Source: an uncultured Amylibacter sp. (GTDB lineage: Bacteria; Pseudomonadota; Alphaproteobacteria; Rhodobacterales; Rhodobacteraceae). Taken from it: a stretch of 13,556 bases of DNA. Shown here one piece after another: positions 7,888 to 13,556 of this stretch. Both the position numbers and the translations under genes were made by a program. The stretch spans positions 1 through 13,556 of the forward strand of contig CALLAV010000025.1 in NCBI GenBank assembly GCA_938001995.1, read 5' to 3'. The notes under the pieces were generated by a model, which did not search any database, was not told the DNA's origin, and saw only the letters and a list, made by a program, of their open reading frames with translations. Position 1 is the stretch's first letter. Every line of letters begins with the position of its first letter.

Positions 7888-9129
7888 TTGCTGGACGTAT
7901 TACAATCTCGTCTTCTGGCGTGGGTATCCTTTGGGACAGAAAAGTTCGAAGGCCCCGCAAAACGACGCATCATTATGACCAATATCCTTGTGGTGTTGGT
8001 GTCGGTGCTTTGCATTCCGCATGTTATATTTTTTGCGGTTTATGACTTTCAGGCGCTGCGCATTCCCATCATCATGATCACTTTGGTTGCCATTGCGTTT
8101 CAACTGACCCCGATCCTAAATTCCATTTGGCCCTATGCGGGCGGGCTGTATAATCTTGTCCTGTGGTTGGGGTTTGCAACGGTTAACGCTTGGATGTTCT
8201 CGTCTCAATCCGCCATCCATTTCTATCTGTTAGCAGGTGCTACAACAGCTATCGCCATTTTTGGCGTACGCCAGAATTTCCTTTCGATAATTTCTATCGG
8301 GCTTGGGCTGACGGCCTTTATCTATGCGGACAGATATTTCACCGAACCAGCGGCATTCTTGAACGTGTCCGACACGTTTTTCGATATCCTCTATTTCACG
8401 TCCATCCCGACAACAGTGCTCGCGATCTTTTGCATGGTGTTTTACGGCTTTAAACAAGCCAGCACCGCAGAAGAAGCGCTGCAACGGGAATACGAATATT
8501 CCGAGGCGTTGCTGTCTAATATGCTGCCTGGCCCCATTGCGGCACAGCTAAAACGCAACCCGGGCCAGACCATCGCGGACAGCCATGAAGAGGCAACCAT
8601 CCTGTTTGCAGATATCGTTGGATTTACGCCACTGGCCTCGCATCATTCCCCTGATGCGGTGGTGAAGTTGTTGAACACGCTGTTCACACGCTTTGATGAT
8701 CTCGCGAACAAGCATAAGTTGGAAAAAATCAAAACCCTTGGCGATGCCTTTATGGTCGCGGGTGGCATGCCAGACCCGCAGCCAGACCACGCAACGCGCG
8801 TGGCGCGGATGGCGCTTGAAATGGTGGAGGAAACGGAACGTTTTGCCAAAGAGATGAACGAGAACTTGCAACTTCGTATCGGCATTCATTCTGGACCAGT
8901 GGTGGCCGGTGTTATTGGCACAAAGAAACCGTTCTACGATGTGTGGGGTGACACAGTTAACACCGCTGCGCGGCTGGAAACTTACGGCACGACGGGCAAA
9001 ATCCAAGTGACCGATGAAACCAAGCGAATTCTTGAAGCTGAGTTTAGCTTTGCTGAACGCGGGACTGTAACCATCAAAGGCAAAGGCGACTTGGACCTTT
9101 GGTATCTTGAAGGCACACGGCCAAGGTAA
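7888..9129 (+). CDS. Membrane-bound class III adenylate cyclase
   Basis: A 413-residue protein that should convert ATP to cAMP. The N-terminal half (about 30-190) holds about six membrane helices, and a short linker (EEALQREYEYSEALLSNMLP) leads to a C-terminal class III catalytic domain. Metal ligands are D242 (ILFADIVGF) and D286 (KTLGD). The ATP-selecting pair is K282 and D351 (FYDVWGD), and the transition-state pair is N358 and R362 (VNTAAR). All are present, so it should be active as a homodimer and prefer ATP over GTP. The only upstream start in frame is TTG at 7888, with GGTGA 4 bases before it; the next is ATG at 7975 (MTNILVV), which has no good Shine-Dalgarno sequence but keeps all helices. 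It converges on the amidohydrolase gene with a 2-base gap. Confidence 0.92.
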   Translation: MLDVLQSRLLAWVSFGTEKFEGPAKRRIIMTNILVVLVSVLCIPHVIFFAVYDFQALRIPIIMITLVAIAFQLTPILNSIWPYAGGLYNLVLWLGFATVNAWMFSSQSAIHFYLLAGATTAIAIFGVRQNFLSIISIGLGLTAFIYADRYFTEPAAFLNVSDTFFDILYFTSIPTTVLAIFCMVFYGFKQASTAEEALQREYEYSEALLSNMLPGPIAAQLKRNPGQTIADSHEEATILFADIVGFTPLASHHSPDAVVKLLNTLFTRFDDLANKHKLEKIKTLGDAFMVAGGMPDPQPDHATRVARMALEMVEETERFAKEMNENLQLRIGIHSGPVVAGVIGTKKPFYDVWGDTVNTAARLETYGTTGKIQVTDETKRILEAEFSFAERGTVTIKGKGDLDLWYLEGTRPR

Positions 9130-9131
9130 CG

Positions 9132-9992
9132 CTATTCTGCGGCCAGTTGCGTCGGCCAACGGGTCATTTCGCAGATCTGGGCCACAACCCCAGACAACCG
9201 CTGGCGGATGTCATCGAACTGCTCCGTTTTCATCACATTCTTTTCGTCCAGATAAAGCGAGCGGTCCACTTCGATCTGCAAACAGCTTTGACCCGAGCTT
9301 GGCCGCCCATAAGCCTGCGTGATATGCGCTCCTGCAAACGGTGTGTTCCGCGCCACTCGAAAGCCTGCATCCGTCAGCGATGCTTCGATCTCATCGACAA
9401 AAACGCTGTCACAAGACGATCCGAACCGATCCCCCAGAACAATCTCTGGCATGCGTCCAAATCGGCCTGACACATTTGTCAGGGCTTCGCGCGGCATGGA
9501 ATGGCAATCGATCAACAAGACCTTGCCGAACGCGGCACGCGACGTGTCCAGCAATTCGCGCAATTGCGTGTGATAGGGATGATAGAACCGATCCAAACGA
9601 TCCTTGGCATCTTTCGCAGATATTTTACCCTGCATCACTGCGCGGCCTTCGGACACAACACGCGGGATCACACCAAGGCCTGATGAAATTCGCGGGTTGC
9701 TGCCAATCATTTTCACACCGTCAATAACAGCTGGGTCCAATTCATCCGCACTGCGGTTTAAATCCACATAGGCACGTGGGGCAGAAGCTGCCAATAGGGG
9801 CGCGCCGTGCTGAACGGCAGACATAAACAACTGATCTACAAAGGCATCTTCGGAGCTGCGAATCGCAACGGCATCCAGCAGCGAGTTCTTCAAAAACGAC
9901 GACGGGTAATCCCGCCCGCTGTGGGGGCTGGAAAACACAGCACCACAACTGATGGTGTCTGGCAGATGCAAATGATATTCAGCAGGCGTCAT
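9132..9992 (-). CDS. N-formylglutamate amidohydrolase family protein
   Basis: A 286-residue enzyme of the FGase family, which splits N-formyl-L-glutamate into glutamate and formate, the last step of one histidine breakdown route. Conserved parts include SSPHSGRDYP with H24, the RSSEDAFVD block (E48, D49), LIDCHSMP with D162 and H164, AGAHITQAYG with H223, and QIEVDRSLYLDE with E241. These histidines and acids are the likely metal and catalytic residues. No hut genes are near, so the histidine link is not supported by context, and the enzyme may act on other N-acyl amino acids. The start ATG is at 9992. It ends two bases from the convergent cyclase gene. Confidence 0.92.
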   Translation of the reverse strand: MTPAEYHLHLPDTISCGAVFSSPHSGRDYPSSFLKNSLLDAVAIRSSEDAFVDQLFMSAVQHGAPLLAASAPRAYVDLNRSADELDPAVIDGVKMIGSNPRISSGLGVIPRVVSEGRAVMQGKISAKDAKDRLDRFYHPYHTQLRELLDTSRAAFGKVLLIDCHSMPREALTNVSGRFGRMPEIVLGDRFGSSCDSVFVDEIEASLTDAGFRVARNTPFAGAHITQAYGRPSSGQSCLQIEVDRSLYLDEKNVMKTEQFDDIRQRLSGVVAQICEMTRWPTQLAAE

Positions 9993-10048
9993 GACCGTCT
10001 CTTTTGTTGCCTTGTGATACCATTACTGCGCTAGGGATGCAAAACCTC

Positions 10049-10077
10049 TTGAACCCTCTCCCGACTCCGCATATAGC
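10049..10077 (+). promoter_or_regulatory. Predicted promoter of tRNA-Val
   Basis: TTGAAC (10049-10054), 17 bases, then TATAGC (10072-10077) resembles a housekeeping sigma-70 promoter. The predicted start at about 10084 would leave a leader of about 37 bases before the tRNA. The L36 gene downstream has no clear promoter of its own and may be co-transcribed. Confidence 0.6.
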
Positions 10078-10120
10078 ACGCAAACACGATTTTCTGCTGT
10101 CATGGCAGTTGCTTGGATTC

Positions 10121-10195
10121 GGGCGTATAGCTCAGCGGGAGAGCACTTCGTTGACATCGAAGGGGTCACTGGTTCAATCCCAGTTACGCCCACCA
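10121..10195 (+). tRNA. tRNA-Val (anticodon GAC)
   Basis: A complete cloverleaf with encoded CCA. The acceptor stem GGGCGTA (10121-10127) pairs with TACGCCC (10185-10191), the D stem is GCTC/GAGC, the anticodon stem CTTCG/CGAAG frames the loop TTGACAT, and the T arm is ACTGG-TTCAATC-CCAGT. The anticodon GAC (10153-10155) reads GUC, so it is valine. The discriminator is A, as usual for tRNA-Val. No integrase or duplicated tRNA end is nearby. Confidence 0.97.
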
Positions 10196-10266
10196 TTCCC
10201 AAAGCGGGATGGACCTAACTGAAACAAACAGGCGCACCCCCGCGCGCCGCGAAAAAGGAGAAGGCC

Positions 10267-10392
10267 ATGAAGGTCAAAAACTCGCTCCGCTCGCTCAAAG
10301 CGCGCCACCGGGATTGTCGCGTGGTTCGTCGTAAGGGCCGCGTATACGTGATCAACAAAACACAGCGTCGCTTTAAAGCACGTCAGGGTTAA
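10267..10392 (+). CDS. rpmJ: 50S ribosomal protein L36, zinc-free (type B) form
   Basis: A 41-residue protein, [20 protein letters not shown] onwards, ending in RRFKARQG. It is a small basic component of the large ribosomal subunit. Zinc-binding L36 has a Cys-Cys-Cys-His set; here only one cysteine (C17) remains, which marks the zinc-independent form also called YkgO. A strong AAGGAG Shine-Dalgarno sequence lies 6 bases upstream of the ATG. It sits 71 bases after tRNA-Val and is followed by an intrinsic terminator, so it is probably a one-gene unit or shares the tRNA transcript. Confidence 0.96.
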   Translation: MKVKNSLRSLKARHRDCRVVRRKGRVYVINKTQRRFKARQG

Positions 10393-10411
10393 GTTCTGAT
10401 CGACTGATTTC

Positions 10412-10442
10412 AAAAGGCCGCGGATAGTATCTGCGGCCTTTT
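10412..10442 (+). terminator. Intrinsic terminator after rpmJ
   Basis: AAAAGGCCGC (10412-10421) pairs with GCGGCCTTTT (10433-10442), and inner bases GATA/TATC can extend the stem. The T run is four bases, with further T-rich sequence after it. It lies 20 bases after the rpmJ stop and could work in both directions because of the A run on the 5' side. Confidence 0.8.
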
Positions 10443-10476
10443 GCATTTGGGTTTGATAGTTTTTTCCTAACATCCC

Positions 10477-10495
10477 AATGCCGCATTGCAGCATT
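10477..10495 (+). repeat. Palindrome and repeated half-site upstream of sbtA
   Basis: AATGC-C-GCATT (10477-10487) is a perfect 11-base palindrome and a second GCATT follows at 10491-10495; another GCATT lies at 10443-10447. It lies about 55-70 bases before the sbtA start. A weak promoter candidate TTGCAG (10487-10492), 17 bases, TATCGC (10510-10515) overlaps it. It could be a binding site controlling the sbtAB operon, but no regulator gene is adjacent. Confidence 0.35.
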
Positions 10496-10548
10496 CACCG
10501 AATATCGAGTATCGCTGTCCGAAAGATCAACACAGCTAGGAACGTATC

Positions 10549-11535
10549 ATGGACGGCTTTTTCGCACTCGCGCTAACGAACCTCAGTTCCCCACTTATTC
10601 TCTGCTTCGTCTTAGGTGTCGCCGCCGCACTGGCGCGATCCGACCTCAACTTTCCAGAAGCAGCGGCAAAAGCGTTGTCATTGTATTTGTTGTTTGCCAT
10701 CGGCTTTAAAGGTGGCGTTGCGGTATCGGACCACGGTATCGACCTCGCGCTTGGAACAACATTGATTGCAGGGATTGTTTTGTCAGCCCTGCTCCCGTTC
10801 ATCGCGTTTGGTTTGTTGCGGGTACTGACCAACCTAGACCGCACCAATGCGGCCGCCGTTGCGGGGCACTACGGGTCTATTTCCATTGTTACTTTCGTCG
10901 CTGGGACATCGGTTTTGGAATCCCAAGGCCTGATGTACGAAGGCTATATGGTTGCCGTTGCTGCCGCGATGGAGGCCCCTGCCATTCTGTCCGCCCTTTG
11001 GCTGATCAGCGCGGGCGGTGCATCGAACGGCAAATCCCGCATGGACGCCCATCTGTGGCGCGAAATCCTGCTGAACGGTTCTATCGTTTTGCTGATCGGC
11101 TCTTTTGTCATCGGCTTTATCACCGGCCAAGAGGGCCTAAAGGAAATTAGCAGTTTCATCGTCTCACCATTCAAAGGCGTGCTGTGCTTGTTCCTGTTAG
11201 ACATGGGCATCGTCGCGGGGCGTGGCCTGCGCAACTCTCGTGGCTCTATCACACTTGGTTTGCTGGCGTTCGGTATTCTCATGCCCATCGTCGGTGCAGC
11301 CATTGGCGCAGTGGCTGGCGCAGCGCTTGGACTGTCCACAGGTGGTGTTCTATTGCTGATGGTTCTGTCTGCTTCTGCAAGCTATATCGCCGTGCCAGCC
11401 GCCATGCGCGTCGCCGTACCCGAAGCGGATCCAGGCATCTATCTGACGCTGTCGCTCGGCATCACATTTCCGTTTAACCTCACCATCGGCATTCCGCTGT
11501 ACCTTGCAGCGGCCCGTATCGTGACAGGAGGATAA
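10549..11535 (+). CDS. sbtA: SbtA-type sodium-dependent bicarbonate transporter
   Basis: A 328-residue inner-membrane protein with about ten hydrophobic helices in two halves. It belongs to the SbtA family, whose cyanobacterial members import bicarbonate with sodium. Family-like signatures are LSSPLILCFVLG near the start, LLFAIGFKGGVAVS (47-60), GHYGSISIVTF (106-116) at the half-way re-entrant region, and SASASYIAVPAAMR with PEADPGIYLTLSLGITFPFN (275-310) in the second half. The start ATG at 10549 follows AGGAA. The stop is 2 bases before sbtB, and the Shine-Dalgarno of sbtB overlaps the last Gly-Gly codons. Bicarbonate as substrate is inferred from the family and the adjacent sbtB gene. Confidence 0.9.
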   Translation: MDGFFALALTNLSSPLILCFVLGVAAALARSDLNFPEAAAKALSLYLLFAIGFKGGVAVSDHGIDLALGTTLIAGIVLSALLPFIAFGLLRVLTNLDRTNAAAVAGHYGSISIVTFVAGTSVLESQGLMYEGYMVAVAAAMEAPAILSALWLISAGGASNGKSRMDAHLWREILLNGSIVLLIGSFVIGFITGQEGLKEISSFIVSPFKGVLCLFLLDMGIVAGRGLRNSRGSITLGLLAFGILMPIVGAAIGAVAGAALGLSTGGVLLLMVLSASASYIAVPAAMRVAVPEADPGIYLTLSLGITFPFNLTIGIPLYLAAARIVTGG

Positions 11536-11537
11536 TC

Positions 11538-11849
11538 ATGCAAACCCATGACGCAAAACGCGTAGCAATCATCATCGAAACCCCTATGAAACGCCGCCTT
11601 GTCGCCGCGATAGAAGAGGCAGGCGTCTCGGGCTACTCTATCCTACCCGTCGAGGGCGGCTCAGGGCGTTCAGGCCCTTGGTCGCGCGAAGGCCAAGTGG
11701 GGCGCGCAGGCGGCATGTCACAGGTGATCTGCGTGATCCGTCCAGACCGTCTCGATACCCTGCTAGAAGCGATCTTCTCTGTTGTGGAACGCCACATCGG
11801 CGTCGTGACTGTTAGCGATTGCCAAGTGCTGCGCGCCGAACGGTTCTAA
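11538..11849 (+). CDS. sbtB: PII-like regulator SbtB
   Basis: A 103-residue PII-superfamily protein. In cyanobacteria SbtB trimers bind SbtA and adenine nucleotides including cAMP, and regulate bicarbonate uptake. The fold is seen in RVAIIIETPMKRRLVAAIEEAG (first beta-alpha unit), a glycine-rich T-loop region GGSGRSGPW to GRAGG (about 40-60), MSQVICVIRPDRLDTLLEAI (second unit) and VVTVSDCQVLRAERF at the end. It lacks the C-terminal CGPxGC redox loop of some cyanobacterial SbtB proteins. The GGAGG Shine-Dalgarno lies in the sbtA coding end. The pair sbtA-sbtB is the classic operon arrangement, which is the main support for both calls. Confidence 0.9.
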   Translation: MQTHDAKRVAIIIETPMKRRLVAAIEEAGVSGYSILPVEGGSGRSGPWSREGQVGRAGGMSQVICVIRPDRLDTLLEAIFSVVERHIGVVTVSDCQVLRAERF

Positions 11850-11851
11850 GA

Positions 11852-13516
11852 CTATTCTGACATCAACCGCACCACGGTGCGCCGCGTGATATAACCTGAC
11901 ACGGGCAAACCACGCGCGTTCTGATAGGTGCGAATGGCCTCTCGTGTTGGCTTCGTAAAGGTCCCGTCTTGTTTGCCAGGTTTCAGGCCGATGGCTTTCA
12001 ACTTGCGTTCAATCAACACCATCATTGCAGGGCTCATCCGCAGGCTTTGCTCTTCGCGCTTTGCGTCTTCGATCAACGCAACCTCTTCGTCGTTTACGGT
12101 AAGCTGGTCAATCCGCGCGCGAGCCTGATTGGAAAAGACGCCTTCGGGATATTGCTGCAAAAACCCACGGTACACATCGATGGTATCCTGCGCACGAGCA
12201 GTATCCCACGCACCGCGCTCTTCGCGTTCTGCCGATGCGCGTTGCTCTTGTTCAATGCGCGCCAATTCTGTGCGTGCCGCCTGCGAATACAGCCCTTTAG
12301 GGTATTTGCTAAGGTAGGCGATGTAATCCGCTTCTGTGCCACGAGCGCCCGTTTGCGCCCACAATCGTGCGTCCGCCGCATCACGGCGCAGCTTTTCCTG
12401 CTCCGCTTCTTGCGCCAATTGGGCGGCGCGAACTTCAGACAATCGGCGCAGCGCGTTGAGCGTTTCAGGATTCACAAATCCGCCGCCGTCCAACCCGTTT
12501 TGCGCCTGAAAGCGCTTAATCGCCGCTCGTGATCCCGGACCAAACAACCCATCAATGCCGCGTGGATTGTAATCCAGCAACGAGAGCTGTTCTTGAACCC
12601 GCCGACGATCATTCCGCGTCAATGCCATGGCCCGTTCTGCCTGTTCCTCGGGCGTGTATTTTGGTGTCGCATCTGCGATCACTTGTAGCATTTCATTGGC
12701 TTGTTCCACAAACTCGCCCGATGGAAAACGGCGCAGGTATGCCTCGTAAGAGGCTTTGCTTCCCATCGATTCCACCGCTTGCCAGAACGCTTGTTCCGCG
12801 AGCGCGGCAGACACGGTTAAATCAACGACCACGTCCTCTTCCTCAGGTTTCAGGCCTGTTGGGTTCAGCGCCACAAGATCAGACACAAATCCAGTAACGA
12901 CCAATTCTGGTGAGGCTTCTACCGCTTCGGCCAAAGACACATCTGCATCTAAAAACGCATCGTTCAATGCTTTGCGCACAGCCGTCGGTCCACCCTGTGC
13001 CACCATCACACCCTGAGGCACAACCAAAGTTCCGATGCCCTTTTTGATCGGCGCATCCACCTTGATTCCGTCCTCTTGCGACGCCAAAAACAGCGCTGCA
13101 CCACCCGGTTTTTCCGCCAAGAATGACAGTAGCGCAGACAGGGGCAACCCATCAAAACCAACATTCGCCAGCGATGGAGATTGCAGATCGGTTGGGGCGA
13201 ACCATGTCTCTGACTTTGCATTCATAAATTGACCCGACAAGACCACCACAACACGGTCAGCGTCCCCATGCAGCGTTTCAAACCGATCGAGCGCGTTTTT
13301 TATTTGCGCTTCCGTCCCATCGGCAACGCGGATCACGTCATATCCCGCAGCTTCGAACGTTTCAGACGTGGCCAGCACAGAGCTTGCGGCGGGCACAGGG
13401 TTAAAGTTGCGATAAGTTTCGTTGCCGATCAACAAGGCCACATCGTCTGCAAACACTGCCCCGGCACCACAGATAAGTGCCACAGCAGTGCTGTTTACTA
13501 TGTTCCGAAATCCCAT
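11852..13516 (-). CDS. Secreted degenerate caspase-like protein with peptidoglycan-binding-like domains
   Basis: A 554-residue exported protein. The signal peptide is about residues 1-23 (hydrophobic AVALICGAGAVFA before DD). A caspase-like (peptidase C14) domain follows at about 25-220, recognised from VALLIGNETYRNFNPVPAA and the repeated beta-alpha pattern. The usual SGHG is LSGQF (93-97) and the usual DxCR strand end is ALFLAS (141-146), so both catalytic residues are missing. Three YLxxYPxGxF-type segments occur at about 256-273, 396-413 and 446-466. Peptidoglycan-binding_1-like domains lie at about 303-357 and 500-552, with a charged helical linker between. The start at 13516 has AAGGAG 7 bases before it. 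It ends two bases from the convergent sbtB. Function is unknown; a periplasmic cell-envelope scaffold is a guess. Confidence 0.87.
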   Translation of the reverse strand: MGFRNIVNSTAVALICGAGAVFADDVALLIGNETYRNFNPVPAASSVLATSETFEAAGYDVIRVADGTEAQIKNALDRFETLHGDADRVVVVLSGQFMNAKSETWFAPTDLQSPSLANVGFDGLPLSALLSFLAEKPGGAALFLASQEDGIKVDAPIKKGIGTLVVPQGVMVAQGGPTAVRKALNDAFLDADVSLAEAVEASPELVVTGFVSDLVALNPTGLKPEEEDVVVDLTVSAALAEQAFWQAVESMGSKASYEAYLRRFPSGEFVEQANEMLQVIADATPKYTPEEQAERAMALTRNDRRRVQEQLSLLDYNPRGIDGLFGPGSRAAIKRFQAQNGLDGGGFVNPETLNALRRLSEVRAAQLAQEAEQEKLRRDAADARLWAQTGARGTEADYIAYLSKYPKGLYSQAARTELARIEQEQRASAEREERGAWDTARAQDTIDVYRGFLQQYPEGVFSNQARARIDQLTVNDEEVALIEDAKREEQSLRMSPAMMVLIERKLKAIGLKPGKQDGTFTKPTREAIRTYQNARGLPVSGYITRRTVVRLMSE

Positions 13517-13542
13517 GGTCTTCTCCTTTGTGCCGCCCTAAG

Positions 13543-13553
13543 CGTGCAGCACG
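13543..13553. repeat. Short palindrome at the right edge
   Basis: CGTGC-A-GCACG is a perfect 11-base palindrome 27 bases upstream of the caspase-like gene. It lies in its leader or promoter region; the window ends three bases later so no more context is available. Confidence 0.25.
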
Positions 13554-13556
13554 AAA

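Noticed and set aside
10121..10195. tRNA-Val as an integration site for a mobile element
   Set aside because: No integrase, direct repeat of the tRNA 3' end or change of gene content follows; the next gene is rpmJ.
11868..11881. CGCAC-CACG-GTGCG hairpin near the sbtB and caspase-like gene ends as a shared terminator
   Set aside because: It lies within the coding end of the caspase-like gene and has no T run on either strand.
11852..13516. Active prokaryotic caspase in a defence or cell-death system
   Set aside because: Both catalytic residues are replaced, the mature protein has no cysteine, and a signal peptide sends it out of the cytoplasm; no defence genes are adjacent.

Overview
The window looks like chromosomal DNA from a marine alphaproteobacterium of the order Rhodobacterales (roseobacter group). 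The reasons are an F1 ATP synthase operon that starts with the delta subunit followed by alpha (atpH-atpA), the characteristic sequences of the ClpA, GloB and methyltransferase proteins, and moderate GC with dense gene packing. The lineage is inferred from remembered family resemblance, not from a search. No mobile element, CRISPR array or phage module is visible.

Layout, left to right. Positions 1-610 (minus) hold the start of atpA and all of atpH, preceded by a 329-base leader and intergenic region containing a hairpin, one consensus DnaA-box sequence and short phased repeats. A SAM-dependent methyltransferase (minus, to 1707) is divergent from a plus-strand run of glyoxalase II (gloB), a PPOX-like flavin-barrel protein and an unrecognised 258-residue protein (to 3903). 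These converge on a compact minus-strand operon (5190-3900) of two tandem DUF2975 membrane proteins and a 70-residue HTH regulator. Its promoter region carries an array of 8-base repeats and is shared with divergent clpA (5432-7753), the Clp unfoldase. A strong terminator (7832-7867) separates clpA from a membrane class III adenylate cyclase (7888-9129), which converges on an N-formylglutamate amidohydrolase.

The right part holds tRNA-Val(GAC) with a recognisable promoter, the small zinc-free form of ribosomal protein L36 with its terminator, and a two-gene operon for an SbtA-type sodium/bicarbonate transporter and its PII-like partner SbtB (10549-11849). The last gene (11852-13516, minus) is a secreted protein with a caspase-like fold that has lost both catalytic residues, followed by two peptidoglycan-binding-like domains.

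Most genes are housekeeping. The parts most worth a second look are the SbtA-SbtB pair with an adenylate cyclase gene nearby (SbtB proteins of cyanobacteria sense cAMP), the duplicated DUF2975/HTH operon with Shine-Dalgarno sequences built into conserved C-terminal codons, and the degenerate caspase. I found no clear new defence or mobile system.
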